From: Diphasiastrum complanatum
Taxonomy: Eukaryota; Streptophyta; Lycopodiopsida; Lycopodiales; Lycopodiaceae
DNA: 64,000 nt
Assembly (NCBI GenBank): GCA_029204225.1
Contig: MU831881.1
Coordinates: forward strand, 1-64,000
Reading direction: 5' to 3'
The notes under the pieces are model-generated. The model saw nothing but the letters and a program-made list of their open reading frames with translations. It was not told where the DNA came from and ran no database searches. Made by a program: the position numbers and the translations under genes. This document shows positions 1 to 11,384 of this stretch, one piece after another (position 1 is the stretch's first letter; every line of letters begins with the position of its first letter).

Positions 1-1520
1 GACGTGCACTTACCAACTTCCTTGAGAATTACATTGGTAACATTCATCTTTATCATGTGTAGGAGCTTCCTTGGCCCCTCTTAGTCATACCTCAATTGAT
101 CTCCGTTTGTGTGCCTGGTCCTCTCCTATCAAACCTACAACAATATCTTCAAACATCATTCATCTCAAGAAGTGACTCCAACCACACATTCCCACAAGTG
201 AATACTTACTTGAGGTAAGCCTATCAATTGGCTCCAACATGACTCCCAATGAGGTTGCCAGTAGCAATGACTGATCTTCTCTTTCAACCTGATTCAATGC
301 ACAAAGCTCTCCTTTTAACAACAACAAATTTCTTTCAAAAGAAATCACCAAGATCTGAAACTATTCCTCACAAATTCTCTTCTAGCTCTTATCCAAACAA
401 ATCAACACATAGAAGCATGGAATCTTGATCAACCAATGATCTAATCTCAATCTAACTGACTTTTGCCACTCCTAAGATTTGAAACACACTCAAATGAAGT
501 CATAGAAACAGCCCACTATCTAGAAATCCAATCAAAATTAGGGTTTTGACAAAATCACAAAAAATTGACTATTCCAAAATCTACATGCAAATGCTGAAAA
601 TTTGACATGCAATCTATAAGCCACCACTGTAGGCTGACCAATGATCCAAAAATTGAGCAAATCCAGTATGTGAATTCAAAAATCAAGAAATGAACAAGTA
701 TATTGACCTTATTTAGTAATTTGATCTACAAAGATCCAATCTACAAAAGCAAAAAAATATCGATTTTGGATGTAGAATCATCTCTAGCATGCTCTAGACT
801 CTGATATCTTCACCAAATATTGATAGATCTGATTTCTCCTCTCATAACCGAAACACAAGCTCTGATACCATGTGAAAGATTTCAGATCCTTAAGATCCAA
901 TCTACTTGAATGATCTTTGGTTAGAAAGACAAATACACTACCAATCTCACCAAGTAGAAAAATCAGAATCTACACACAATTTGAGATGCAAATACTAATA
1001 GAACTTGATTCAAAGTTGAATAAAATGATTATGTACTACTGTTGTCCGTATAGAACCAGCAAGCTACTGTATTTCACATGTGTGGATCCAAAAATAACAA
1101 ATATAGATCATTCTACACATAGAATTGCAAGCAATCACCAAGATAGTGCACCAATGGATAGTAGAACCCAAGAGAACCATGTATAAGCATGAAATGAGAT
1201 AGAGAAGAGAGAAGATCACTCTCTCCATGAGTTACATCCTTTTATAACAGGACCAAACCCTATTTGGCCACTTGGCTTTTTCACCAAAATGCTAACCCTA
1301 CTAATTTTGGGTCTAGATTCAATTTACCCAACTTATTCAAATGGAATCTACTCAAACTCGCATTCTAACTTTCCCACACTTTCAAAAAGTGTTTATTCAA
1401 ATAAAATTTAGACTAAGGAACTTTGAAAAGTCAACCTCTAACTCTAAAACAAGTTTTGGCCTCAATATGCCAAATATGAAAATATTGCAAAATGTGATGA
1501 AACTAATTGAATCTTTCACA
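1..1520 (-). mobile_element. Copia family A, copy 1: 5' LTR, leader and start of gag, cut by window edge
   Basis: Read on the minus strand this is a 5' LTR (1520 to 871), a primer-binding site (870-861), a ~520-bp leader and the first part of gag (about 280 to 1). The same order occurs on the plus strand at 57067-58590, and the two copies align along their length. The gag start reads ATSLGVMLEPIDRLTSSKYS here and ATSIGVMLEANDRLTSSNYS in the other copy, but in this copy the initiating ATG of the other copy is CTG and the frame breaks within ~40 codons, so this gag is not functional. The remainder of the element lies outside the window to the left. Confidence 0.85.
871..1520 (-). repeat. Copia A LTR (650 bp), copy 1
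   Basis: Bounded by TG...CA when read on the minus strand (starts at 1520, ends at 871), followed directly by tggtatcaga, the usual plant Copia primer-binding site complementary to initiator Met-tRNA. Two more copies of almost identical length sit at 14818-15466 and 57067-57717. It contains a short palindromic motif, ttcacatgtgtgga, near 1073-1087. Confidence 0.88.
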
Positions 1521-1857
1521 TAAGTTATTTTCCACAAGAAAATCTTGCTACAGAGCTTGTGAAGTCTATGTCTGCAAGCATAAAAGTACTTCTCCTGGGA
1601 TTCCTCGTTGGAAGTACAAGTCAATTGTGTGACAATTACGATGGTGGTCCATGGTGGAGTATTTGAAAGGCTTTTTTAAGACGTGTTTTACCTAGAGAAG
1701 TGACATGGAAAATATAAATCTAATTTCCAATACACTATTGCCCTTAAAACTTTTCTTTAAGTCATGTTATGTCTAAAATGAGTTGAGATTTAAAAATTTC
1801 TTTACTCATGTTAAAATGAGTTGAGATTTTAACGTCTTAGAGGATATAGCTTCTAAA

Positions 1858-1955
1858 AGCTTTTTTTTAAAATCATGGGACTCATGTTGTGCCCAAAAAC
1901 TATCAAAAAGCTTTTTTTTTAAGTCATGGGACTCATGTTGTGCCCAAAAACCATC
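1858..1955. repeat. Two-copy tandem repeat, period about 51 bp
   Basis: Two successive copies of a unit beginning agctttttttt and containing atgggactcatgttgtgccc, differing only in the length of the T run and a few substitutions. Confidence 0.75.
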
Positions 1956-2004
1956 ACAGAGAAAAAGAAATGCCTTTGAAAAGGAGGAAGAATTATAGGC
2001 ATGA

Positions 2005-2006
<2 letters not shown>

Positions 2007-2083
<77 letters not shown>
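2007..2083. repeat. Compound microsatellite (TG)n(AG)n
   Basis: About 35 bp of uninterrupted TG dinucleotide followed by about 40 bp of AG with one interruption. Purely simple sequence; the cysteine/valine and arginine/glutamate strings it would encode are not real proteins. Confidence 0.95.
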
Positions 2084-2084
<1 letters not shown>

Positions 2085-2542
2085 TTCTCTTTGTTTTTAC
2101 ATTTTCAAATTGAGAGCTACAACACTTTTTGTTGCAACAATATGAACAAGATGCATGCTACTAAACAAATATTGAACAAAATACTAGACATTACAAATTT
2201 TCACAAAATTTTGAATATTTTCACAAATATTGAATACTAGACATTGCATTTTACAATATTATGTTGAATCTCAAAATCTTAGATAGGGAAAGACACACAT
2301 GCATGCGCTTGGAGCTGTATTGAGGCTTTTGAGATACCAAAAGTACATAATTGGTAGTAAATCTCAAGTGTGTTTAACTAATAAGGTACAAATACCTCTC
2401 TGTCAAGATTGTAAAAAGAAAACTTATTGCCAACAATGGAGAAAATTCTAAGCTACCAAATCTTCAACAAAGCTCCTAAAGACAGCTTCAGAAAGGCACG
2501 ACTCTAATAATTTAAGCCATCTATAAGTACATGTATAAGTTA

Positions 2543-2905
2543 TTAATTTCTGTAGGTACCAATAGTTGCATAAGACTGTAAGGAATAAATACCAGTGTGT
2601 TTTATGTTGTGGGAGCATAAAATGTCTTCAATCATAAAGTGTGATAATTTAACGATAATGTTGGAGTTGCTAAATCTTCTTCCATCATCTTCATGAAAGA
2701 GGAGATTATTTACAAATAATGCAAGAATGAATACTGATCCATCATGAAACATGAGGATGTGTAATGGATCATGCTCTCTTATAATGGATTTAAGATAATA
2801 AAGCAGGATTTTGATTTGAGTATGCCAAGATCTTGGTACTACCTTAATGATCTTGATGATCTCTCCATGAATATGCCAATTGCTTGTCTTAAAGAAACTC
2901 TGCAC
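2543..2905 (-). pseudogene. Degenerate Copia reverse transcriptase fragment
   Basis: The translated minus strand contains FILALFVNNLLF, which corresponds to the Copia reverse-transcriptase core around the catalytic YVDD, followed after ~35 residues by a segment resembling the family's GI(Y/F)LSQxKYA motif (here TGIYSLQSYAT). Both catalytic aspartates appear as asparagine, so an active enzyme is not possible. It lies just downstream, in minus orientation, of the Gag/protease remnant at 2.95-4.5 kb and may be its flank or an independent fragment. The assignment rests on two short motifs and is tentative. Confidence 0.45.
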
Positions 2906-2949
2906 ACATAAAATAACAGCAAATGGAATGATGAATGCATGAGAGATGT

Positions 2950-4520
2950 CACTCTCATCACCTTTCCTTCCTTTGCCATTGAACTTGAGCCCTCCATCTT
3001 GGACTTTGAAAATGTCCTTGGAGTTATTGGCCCTTCACCTTTTCCTTGCACTTGATTCAACTCCTCTCCGATGAATTGAATAAGGTGTTGATCCAAAAAT
3101 GCTCCTTCAGGCTTGCAAGTCTTCCACTCATGAAAGATCATGTTTCCACCATTGACAACTTCTTTGGTGAAAAAAATGTACATTCTACAATCTCTACTTG
3201 AAGAGCAAAAAACTATCGTTATTCCTTTCATTGAAGTAGGATAATCTTTGGTTCCTACATTGAAATGATCATGCACAAAGCATCTGGACTCAAAGAATTT
3301 CAAGTATATTACATTAAATGGTTCTTTGACTTCTATGACACCAGTTTTTAAACTATTACACAAATAGTTATCCAATAAAATTGCTTTAACAACAACAAAT
3401 GTAGACTGGAAAGCATTCAACTTCAGTTTCTTATCATGAATGTTGAAGATAAGAGTTAAGTCGCTTCAAGTCTTCTAACACTATTTATGAAAAATTCAAA
3501 GATAGTAGCATCTCCATTGCTTCTCATCCTTGCAGATTGCACACTTGAATAAAGAGATTGCATGAAATTTGATGGCTCGGCCTTTGTCCTTGAGGAACTT
3601 CTTGGAGCCCTCGAGTTTTGAGGTTGATTTCCAATATCTTCTTCGCTTTGATGCTCCTCCTCAATCCTAGCAAAATCACACTTTGACAAGGTCTCCACTT
3701 GAGTGATCTCCTCATTTGCCATGTTCACACTCTCAATAGCAACATTACCATCCAACTTAAACAATCTTCCATATTTAAATCCCTTTGCTAGATGCAATTA
3801 TCATTCTTCAAAATCGAACAGACACCATGCTTGAAGTGGACATCAAAGCCATTATCCATAAGTTGACCAACAATTAGCAAGTTTTTGGTGATTGATGGAA
3901 CATTGTCTAATCCATTCTCTTAGAAGATCCTAAACACAAAGGGGTGGTCCAACACCATCTCTTCTACATTCTTGATCACTTCATGTGAATATGGAATTTT
4001 GAGCACCATTAAAAGAAAGTAGAGTTGAAAAATATTCCTTTTGGTATGTCATGTGGGAACTAGCCCCACTATCAATCCACCATAATTCTCTTGAGTTGCT
4101 CTTGCTTGTTGGTGAAGATGTTGATGCCATCAAGGATGAGTCTCTTTCATCCTCCTCCTCTTCATGTGCAAGGTTCTCTTGTTTGCCCTCCTCTTGTGCA
4201 TTTTGCCTTTTGTAGCATTCAAATGCAGATAATTGCCCATTCTTTTCAAAAAAAAGCATTTTAGCTTGGACTTATCTATCTTGCCCTTTTTCTTTGAGCT
4301 TGTTGCTTGATCCTCCTCCTTAGCATCCTTGCTTTGGTTTTTATTTTTGCCTTTTCTTTAGAAATTTGCTTTCTCATCCCCAACATGCAAGGACAAGGAA
4401 CTCATCTTACTCTTGGCATGTTGGACTCTACACACTCCTTGGACACAAGCACACCTCACTTGATTTGATCAACTCAAGATAGACTTCTAGCCTTGATTTG
4501 TACTTCTGGTCTTGTCCCTC
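2950..4520 (-). pseudogene. Non-autonomous Copia derivative, copy 1 (Gag/protease and shortened pol), truncated
   Basis: Minus-strand pieces in order from 4520 downwards: the basic/acidic tail of Gag, an acidic linker, the aspartic protease signature WWIDSGASSHMT (about 4080-4030), the GAG-pre-integrase-like segment ending near 3780 (AKGFKYGRLFKLD), then a linker that leads directly into a diverged segment (3420-2980) containing VFCSSSRDCR and KEVVNGGN. Integrase and reverse transcriptase are absent. A second element at 43738-47612 has the same order and the same deletion, so this is a shared family structure. The frame is broken in several places; the upper end is cut by the Gypsy LTR at 4523 and the 3' LTR is missing. 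Confidence 0.75.
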
Positions 4521-4522
4521 TC

Positions 4523-4986
4523 TGTAAGAATCGCCACATGAAGATCTACCTAGATCCCGTTGCATGCAACCAAAAGGACGCCTGTGGAGCCAAACCACCC
4601 AACCAACAGGAAAGGGCTAGTCAATACCCTAACCACTTCACCCCCAAGCTATGGTGATTGAATGCAAGAGAGGAGAGGATCCTGGCTTCATGAATTAGAA
4701 AATCCACTAGGGAGATGGGCGAGTTCCACAAGTATATATAATCTCCATTAGGGAGAGAATATTCCTTCTAGGATCCCATACATCTCCTATTCTTGCACTA
4801 TAGCAGTCAAACACCATGCAAGTGTTCCATAGTCCAATTATAGGTTTGGCCCCTCATAAGATTATTAATTACATTATTGGCCAAGCCCGGAATGGCGTGG
4901 CATAACTAACAAGCTTATTCATTGGAGTACCAACTATCCATGTCAGGAATTATTCCAGATCCCACATACTAGACATGGACATAACA
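4523..4986 (-). repeat. Gypsy 3' LTR (minus orientation)
   Basis: Read on the minus strand it starts tgttatgtccatg directly after a polypurine tract (ttaaggggggaagaa, 5001-4987) and ends ...cgattcttaca, giving TG...CA termini. A related LTR with the same polypurine tract lies on the plus strand at 22122-22641. The internal side is to the right, where a chromodomain is found. Confidence 0.8.
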
Positions 4987-5330
4987 TTCTTCCCCCCTTA
5001 AACCACTTTTTCCATCATAAGTAAAAACTAGGGAAGATCTTCATTATACTTTTAACTTTTTCCCACGATTCATCATCCTCAATCTAACCCATCTATTTAA
5101 TCAAGCACTCTGAGATAGAACAATTTCTCAATTGTTTATCTCTGATTCTGAGTACTCTTTCAGGTTCCAAAGGTACATTGAGCGATAATTCCTCCAAATG
5201 GGTAAAATCCTCAACACATCCAACTATCATCATCATATAAACTAAATCTCAACCATGAAACATAGGATGTGAACAGTTGACTTATCTGAAATGACACAAA
5301 ATGATATCTCTTGAAAATATCTTAGATTGA
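4987..5330 (-). pseudogene. C-terminal chromodomain of a Gypsy (chromovirus-type) polyprotein
   Basis: The minus-strand translation just upstream of the polypurine tract contains LEPERVLRIRDKQLRN and, after an in-frame stop, DDESWEKVKSIMKIFPSFY. This matches the end of plant chromovirus integrases, where a chromodomain with the pattern (P)E+(I/V)L..R...LRN..I.E.L(I/V)KW precedes the 3' LTR. An FHG motif further upstream corresponds to the integrase C-terminus. Stops in the chromodomain mark it as dead. In intact elements this domain directs insertion towards marked chromatin. Confidence 0.75.
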
Positions 5331-5498
5331 AACACAAGAGAGTGTACAACGTAGATGTCTATCCTGAATAAAAGTTCAACCTGTCTGATACACTGATGAG
5401 AAGATTGCACCTATTTGACATATTTATATCTATACAATTTAATTACAAAGGCATAATTAAAAGAATGAAATAGTTTGTAAACACTTCCCATTGAGAAG

Positions 5499-5585
<87 letters not shown>

Positions 5586-5960
5586 TCGTCCTTCCTATCT
5601 TGCTTGCTTGTAAAGCCCTCCTATTTTCTTGTGTGTGATTTTTGTGGATGTTGAATGCATGTATTGTTTTTGTTAATCAAGATATCACAATCATGAATGA
5701 TCATTAGCACTTGCATTCATCCATTAGTTCAAAACTTTGGTCTCAAGTTCTAGCTTCCCTTTGAAAACCAAGAAGCATTCGTTCAAAACTAATCCATAAA
5801 ATCCACACTCAAGCAAAATAGGTGTTAGAAATACATTTTGGAGTGATCATTAAGATCCGTAGGTAGGATTTCCTTCATTGTTCACCTTCTTTGAGAAGAT
5901 CAACCTCTTGAGGAGAAGATCTAGAGCCAAGGATGCCTAGATAAACCAAGAAGCCGAGTC
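5331..5960. other. Unassigned spacer between Gypsy remnants
   Basis: Apart from the AG microsatellite nothing recognisable is present. The sequence from about 5640 to 5960 leads into the Gypsy pol on the plus strand and may be decayed upstream pol or flank. Confidence 0.5.
5501..5583. repeat. (AG)n microsatellite, about 80 bp
   Basis: Uninterrupted AG dinucleotide array, the longest perfect simple repeat in the window. Confidence 0.97.
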
Positions 5961-5968
5961 AATTATGG

Positions 5969-7620
5969 GTGACACATGGCTTGATACTCGGCCATATAGT
6001 GTCAAGACACAAGATCGCCACAGATCTATCAAAGATCAGGATCATTGTTGATCTACCACCACCGGGGACGATCCGCGAGGTCTACATTTTCAAAGGACAT
6101 GCTAACTATTATAGGATCTTCATTCTTGATTTTGCGGAGTTAGCCAGACCAATTTACAAGCTCACAACGGATCCACATTGGAATGAGAAAGCTCTACAGG
6201 CTTTCCAGAAGATTAAGGATGCATTGGTCTCAGCACCAATCCTACGACCACCCAAATGGTCCATTGAGTTCCACATGCATACGGACGCATCGAAGTATGC
6301 AGTTGGAGCAGTTTTAACCCAGTCCAGTGAACACAAAAAGGATTTTCCAATCCGATTTGCAAGCCGACAGCTCAGTGATACCGAAATGAATTATTCAACC
6401 ACAAAGCGAGAAGCACTAGCAATGATCTATGCGGTTAAGAAGTTTTGACACAATTTGATGGCCACACATTTTGTTTTTTATACGAACCATCAACCCTTGC
6501 TATATCTCGTTAATAAAACTTGCGACACCGGGAGAATCACCAGATGGCTCCTGTTGTTGTTGGAATTTGATTTTCGGATAGTAGTTCGCAAGGAAAAACA
6601 ACACTACATGGCAGATCATGTGTCACAAATCAAGGGAAAGGAGATTGCAACCCAATTCGACGATGAGCTGGCAAATGCTGCCTTATTTTATGTGGATACA
6701 GTACCAGAATGGGCTGCCGACATTGTTGAATATCTAATGCGGGGCCAACTAGACAAATCACTACCAAAGGCGGAACAGCGAAAATTGATCTTGAAAGCTA
6801 GACCTCATCAGCTGATTGCCGGCCAGTTGTATCGAAGAGGTCCAGACGGAATTCTTCGGCGGTGTATTCTTCCTCGTGAGACCACCTAGATCATTTCGCT
6901 TTCACATGAAGGCATGGGTGGAGGTCATTTTGCATCTGATATTACAGTTCGCAAGATCCTACAATCAGGATGTTGGTGGCCAAGATTCATAAAGACACAG
7001 AGGAATACTTGAAAAAGTGCGATGTGTGCCAAAGGGCAAGAAGACCAACAAGATTGAACTATGATCTACTGCACCCAGTCTTAGCCCAAGCACCATTCGA
7101 AAAATGGGGATTGGATTATATTGGTCCAATTCACTTTGCAGCAAGGAGTTCCCAGGTTTGATACATAATCGTAGCCACAGACTATCTCACCAAATAGGTC
7201 GAAGCCAAGGCCATACGAGTAGCTGACGCTAGGACCACTGCCAAGTTCCTTTATGAAAATGTCATTGTGCGCTTCGGGTGCCCGGTGGAACTAGTCAGTG
7301 ATCGCGGAAGCCATTTTATCAACGAGACCATCAAGGTCCTATTGGAGGAATTCTTCGTGATCCACAGAACCAATACGCCTTATTATCCTTGTGGTAATGG
7401 GCAAGCAGAATCATCCAATAAGATCCTGTGTAGCGTGCTCACGAAAACGATTGAAGCTAGTAGATTAGATTGGGAACACAAGTTGCATGCCGCACTGTGG
7501 GCATTCAGGACAACATATAAAGGGAGCACTGATCAAACACCCTTCCAATTGGTACATGGTCAGGTTGCTGTGATGCCAGTAGAGTTTTTAGTTTCATCAT
7601 TAAGGATTGCCACCGTGCAA
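5969..7620 (+). pseudogene. Gypsy pol: end of reverse transcriptase, RNase H, integrase
   Basis: Plus-strand translation starts in the connection region of a Gypsy reverse transcriptase (about 5980-6200, ...LPPPGTIREVYIFKGHANYY), passes through RNase H (HTDASKYAVGAVLTQ near 6280; YTNHQPLLYLV near 6480; RWLLLLLEFDFRIVV near 6540) and a basic linker, then the integrase HHCC finger (SHEGMGGGHFA near 6905; CDVCQRAR near 7020), the DDE core (GLDYIGPI near 7110; VSDRGSHF near 7295; NGQAESSNK near 7400). Four in-frame stops (6446, 6887, 7160, about 7195) and a frameshift near 6975 break it. The RWxLLLxEFD wording suggests the Athila/Tat side of Gypsy rather than the chromovirus side (inference). ORF-X and ORF-Y lie immediately downstream. 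Confidence 0.85.
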
Positions 7621-8639
7621 ACAACTATGGAAACAAGGGCGAGGACGGTTTGTCCGAACGAGAGGATGGGAGGAACAATGGGGAACTGAAGGGTGGTGTG
7701 GAGTATGGAAGAAGGTGAGGATGGAGCAGGTGAAGTAGCGGTGGTTAATGGAGTAGTTAATGCGGCAGTGGAGACACATCGTCAGGTAACTGGTGGAGAT
7801 GTGGATGTAGAGGTAACGCCACACATTCATTTGCTGGCCGTTGTGTTAATGACTGTAGGTTGGGATGAGGTAGATGCTTGAGATGGTGGGTAAAGATTAG
7901 TATGTGGCACAAGGGTAGATAGGAGGGATGAGCATTGGAAACCGCACACTTTCATCTCGAGAAGTGCGCAAGCAAAGTTACACAACATGGGGCCTGCTGC
8001 GATTTGCTCACGGTTGTTGGGTTTGATGGAGTTTGTTAGTTCTCAAATAAGGAAGCTATGCCAGTCGTATGGCACAATAGAGGGGTTAGAGAATTCCAGA
8101 AAGGATTCCACTATCTGACTCAGTAGCGTAGATTGGATTCTGTCCTTGCAAAATGTTGAAATAACCAGAAAGTAATTCAGCAGAGGCACAACTGCTTGAA
8201 TGACAGGTTCCGTGATAGCCTCTATCATGTAACCATTGTTAGTCTGGATGGGAATTTCTGGTGTAGTTTGGGTGACGAATGGTTTGATCAGAGCTTTGGC
8301 GTGGCGATGGGAGATGGGTTGACGATCACCGGACATAATGCCAACGATGATCATCGAATCGGCGTTAATCCTGACCTTCTACGTGGTACCTTGGTACAGG
8401 AAGTGGAAATAAGCCTTGTCCTTGTCCCAGGTGGCGTAAGCATGAAGGGCGAGGCCCATGTTAATCTCAGAATGAAAGAGCGCCGAGTAAAAACCCATTG
8501 CTTCAAGGAGAGGCTCGTCTATTTGCAGCCATGGTTGGATCAAAGTGTTAGAGGGTAGAGGCCAAATCTACGTGGCCTCGGAGATGTCACGCTGGATCAC
8601 CTGTTTGGCGCCAGACTCTTCAGAGGATGAGGAGGCCAT
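7620..8639 (-). pseudogene. ORF-X: antisense ORF downstream of Gypsy pol, unknown function
   Basis: Read on the minus strand from an ATG at 8639, one continuous frame runs about 340 codons to about 7620, broken only by five in-frame stops (two TAG, three TGA) with no frameshift. The N-terminal ~220 residues are a mixed globular sequence; the last ~110 are rich in Thr, Ser and Pro. The stretch YDWHSFLI..ELTNSIK aligns with YNWASFLVKELQATFK at about 40835-40870, where a Thr/Ser/Pro-rich tail also follows, so this is a repeated protein family and not a chance ORF. It is head-to-head with ORF-Y (8661) and its 3' end meets the antisense of the integrase. Antisense ORFs between pol and 3' LTR are known in some Tat-lineage Gypsy elements (for example Grande); homology to those is not shown here. 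Confidence 0.6.
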
Positions 8640-8660
8640 GTTAGAAATGATGATTAGTGG

Positions 8661-10466
8661 TTGAAAAAAGTCGAAAAAGTAGAAAAGGTTGCTGAGGACA
8701 GCCAACCGCTGCCTGATGACGCATTTGTACAAACAGTTTTTGTAGCATCACCAGATCGGACTGACCCTACCACCCCATATGGCATCAGGATAAATGAAAA
8801 TCTGATCGAGGACAATGACGACGGAATTCCACAAGTCGTCGGGGCCGATACAACACAAGCCCTTGCCAGTGCTAGTGTACCAGCTGCTCCCATGGATTTA
8901 ACGACAACGTACCAAACCCTAGGAAAATACATCTTGGATGCGGTAGTAGCCAAAGCTATTCTGGAAAGCAGGGTACTACAGTTGGCAACAGGTAATACAC
9001 AGCTGCGAGCAGACCTCACCAACCTACAGCAAGAGCTGATTCTAGCTCAGCAACATGAACAAGCAGGGCACCAGGAGATTGCCAAGTTGCAGCAGAAGGA
9101 GGAGGGCCTAAACAAATATATTCAAAGCCTCTCCAAAGCGCTGACGGAGGCCTCCACAAAGGTGCGGGAGCTTCAAACTGAAGCATCCCAACGGCTTGCT
9201 CCCATCCAGGTGCAACTTACACTTTTGGAAGTAGAGAACACGCACTTGGGGACGGAGGTTAAAGCCTTACAAGATGAGAAGCTCGTCTAGATAGCTAAAT
9301 CTGCACTGGACACAAGGCCGCTTTCCCAATCATAGATGAATATTCTACGGCGTCAGGTGTAGATTTATAGCCAAACCCTGAACAGCTACCAGGCGGAGTT
9401 CAATAAGTATCGGACAAGCGCAACACAAGAGGTCGCCCAGGCCAAGCAAGCCCTCAAGGCATGCCATAAATACATGGAAACAAAGGCCCAGCCCTCCCCC
9501 GTGGTAATTCCACCGCCACCTAATTTTGACGCTGCAGAGACTAGTACCAGCCAAGATCAGAGCTAGCAAGCAGCAGGGGGATTTCAACCAGATCAAGGGT
9601 CCGAAGGCCAGGACCAAGAACAGACAGATGCGGCCGCTGAGATGCACGACCAAAGCCAAGGCGCAACCACCAGCCAGGGCCCAGCACCATCATCCAGAGG
9701 GTCACAAACGATATCTGTTACCCGGGCCTTCCGAAGACCGAAATCCGTGGAGGAGAACATCAATGAATTTTTATCCAAATATCTCCACGAGTCATCAAGA
9801 GGCGACTGACAGTTATCATTTTCAGCTCAAACCATCAAGGGAAAAGAACTGCAAGCCTTACCCGCCCTCCAACCACAACCGGAGTGGCGCCAACAATTAT
9901 TTGAGAGAGACCCTGCGGCCATCAGGGCTTATGTGACGAGTCCGCAACAGTTACGGGTGAACGCGCATTTCCTGCCATGTCCAAGAAGATCCAAATGGGC
10001 AGAATGCGGCACTCCTCTGGACCAGATCACACTCAACAATTTCAACTGGCCAATCATCAAATCCGAATATGGGTGGACAACGGATGTAGATGCCAGAAGG
10101 GCTCTCTCCACATTCACCAGCCACTACATCAATTGTCCCGATCCCACAGTCCGCACGGTAGTCACTTACGCTCGGGACTTGGAATATTTAATGGGCATTG
10201 AAACAAAATGGGATGATTTTCTTCCCTCCATATTTTTTTATCCAAATAAGTCGCTCGCTTCCGTCAAAGTCGAAGACCAGCTGCTAGTTGCTCGTGTATA
10301 TTATCGAGCTGCATTCCTTGGTGATCCCTGGATGAAACGATTCCAAGCATGGATGGATCAGGAATGGTTGACAAGAGTTCACAAGTCCATCCACACGCCA
10401 AAGGACTCGAAGAAATTGGACCGTCTCAACTTTATAGAAGATGTTATGGGATATCTCATCCACTAG
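8661..10466 (+). pseudogene. ORF-Y: coiled-coil plus conserved C-terminal domain, unknown function
   Basis: A single plus-strand frame of 602 codons with five internal stops (9288, 9333, 9360, 9564, 9807), all TAG or TGA, and no frameshift. Residues ~1-75 are acidic and Pro-rich; ~85-285 form a long Gln/Leu/Glu-rich coiled coil; ~290-370 are a Gln/Pro/Ser low-complexity linker; ~385-600 are a globular domain with IKGKE, QLRVNAHFLP, NFNWPIIKSEYG, CPDPTVRTVV and ARVYYRAAF. No ATG opens the frame (it begins after a stop with TTG; first in-frame Met near 8892). Fragments of the C-terminal domain recur near 52.9 kb and perhaps 55.3 kb, and the coiled coil near 41.6-42.2 kb. I do not recognise the family. 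Its position after Gypsy pol suggests an extra Gag-like or envelope-position ORF (inference). Confidence 0.6.
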
Positions 10467-10539
10467 AGGCAGTCCAAGAGAACGCTCTACTAAACCGACA
10501 GAGTGCCGAGGGAATGGCACTACTTCAGGTCGTGGGTCC

Positions 10540-11320
10540 TGTTGGGGGCATTCCCAACAAAGTGTAAATAAATAAAATCCTCCAATAAAATGTGTTGTGA
10601 GGGCATGGCATCCTGCGTGTATAAGCCCATGGCCCAATGAGCACGCAATTGAAGTTGTAAATAAAATAAACTTGACTTGGGCCTTGTAATTAAAATAAAA
10701 CTAGAGGCCCAATGTCATTTTTAAACTTAGAGATCACTTTTTAGAGTTGGGTCCAAATTGGGACTCACACGAATCTTGTGATTTCTAATGTACTTTTTGT
10801 GGACCCTTGGATCAAGTTGGGTCCAAGATGAATGGCTAGGATCATTTTGAATATTAGCCAATAAGATTGAGGGGCAAGGCCTTCCCCATTTTATAAAAAG
10901 ACACCATTTGTACACTATTTCCATGTTTAATGAGAAGGAGAAAACTCTACCATTTTTGGAAGAGAAGCATCCTCATTTGCTATTCACTACTTGCTATTGC
11001 TCTTGGTTGTGTTTTCTATTGCTTTCTATTTCCATGTTTTATTGTTTGCCATAGTGAATGTTTTTCCATTAGCAAGCATAAGGAGCATTTGAGCTAACCT
11101 CCACTCTCACTCTCTTTCTCTCTCTTTCTCTTCTCTTCTCAATCTCTTCTTCTCCATCCCTTCCCTTCAACCAAAACTATGATGAATGTTAGTGTAGAGG
11201 AGTAGAGTTAAAGAGGAGTAGTATAGTGGTGAGTAGATTAAGGGAGAAAGTAGGAATAACTAAAAGTAGCATCTATGCATAGTTAGGCACCTATCCAGTG
11301 ATCTAACCTTTGTTGACAGG
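10540..11320 (+). repeat. LTR-like sequence with TATA box, boundaries uncertain
   Basis: Begins right after ORF-Y with a perfect small palindrome (tgttggg...cccaaca, 10540-10559), is AT-rich and non-coding, carries a plausible TATA box (ttttataaaaag near 10894) and then pyrimidine-rich tracts near 11100-11165. This is the composition of an LTR and could be the 3' LTR of the Gypsy at 5.97-10.5 kb. No second copy is in the window and no polypurine tract was seen, so the call is weak. Confidence 0.35.
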
Positions 11321-11384
11321 CGGAAGGGCTATACTACGAGAGATCTTCGACCCCACACTGTTCTATTCCACATTCATGTCGTGC

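Larger units (their letters stand above)
1521..2540. other. No gene seen; tandem and simple repeats
   Basis: No credible coding sequence. It holds a short imperfect tandem duplication at 1858-1955, a smaller one at about 1779-1829 sharing atgagttgagattt, and a compound microsatellite at 2007-2083. The rest is AT-rich unassigned sequence, probably old transposon or flanking DNA. Confidence 0.6.

Noticed and set aside
1889..2240. Open frames encoding runs of Cys-Val and Arg-Glu
   Set aside because: Direct translation of the (TG)n(AG)n microsatellite, not a protein.
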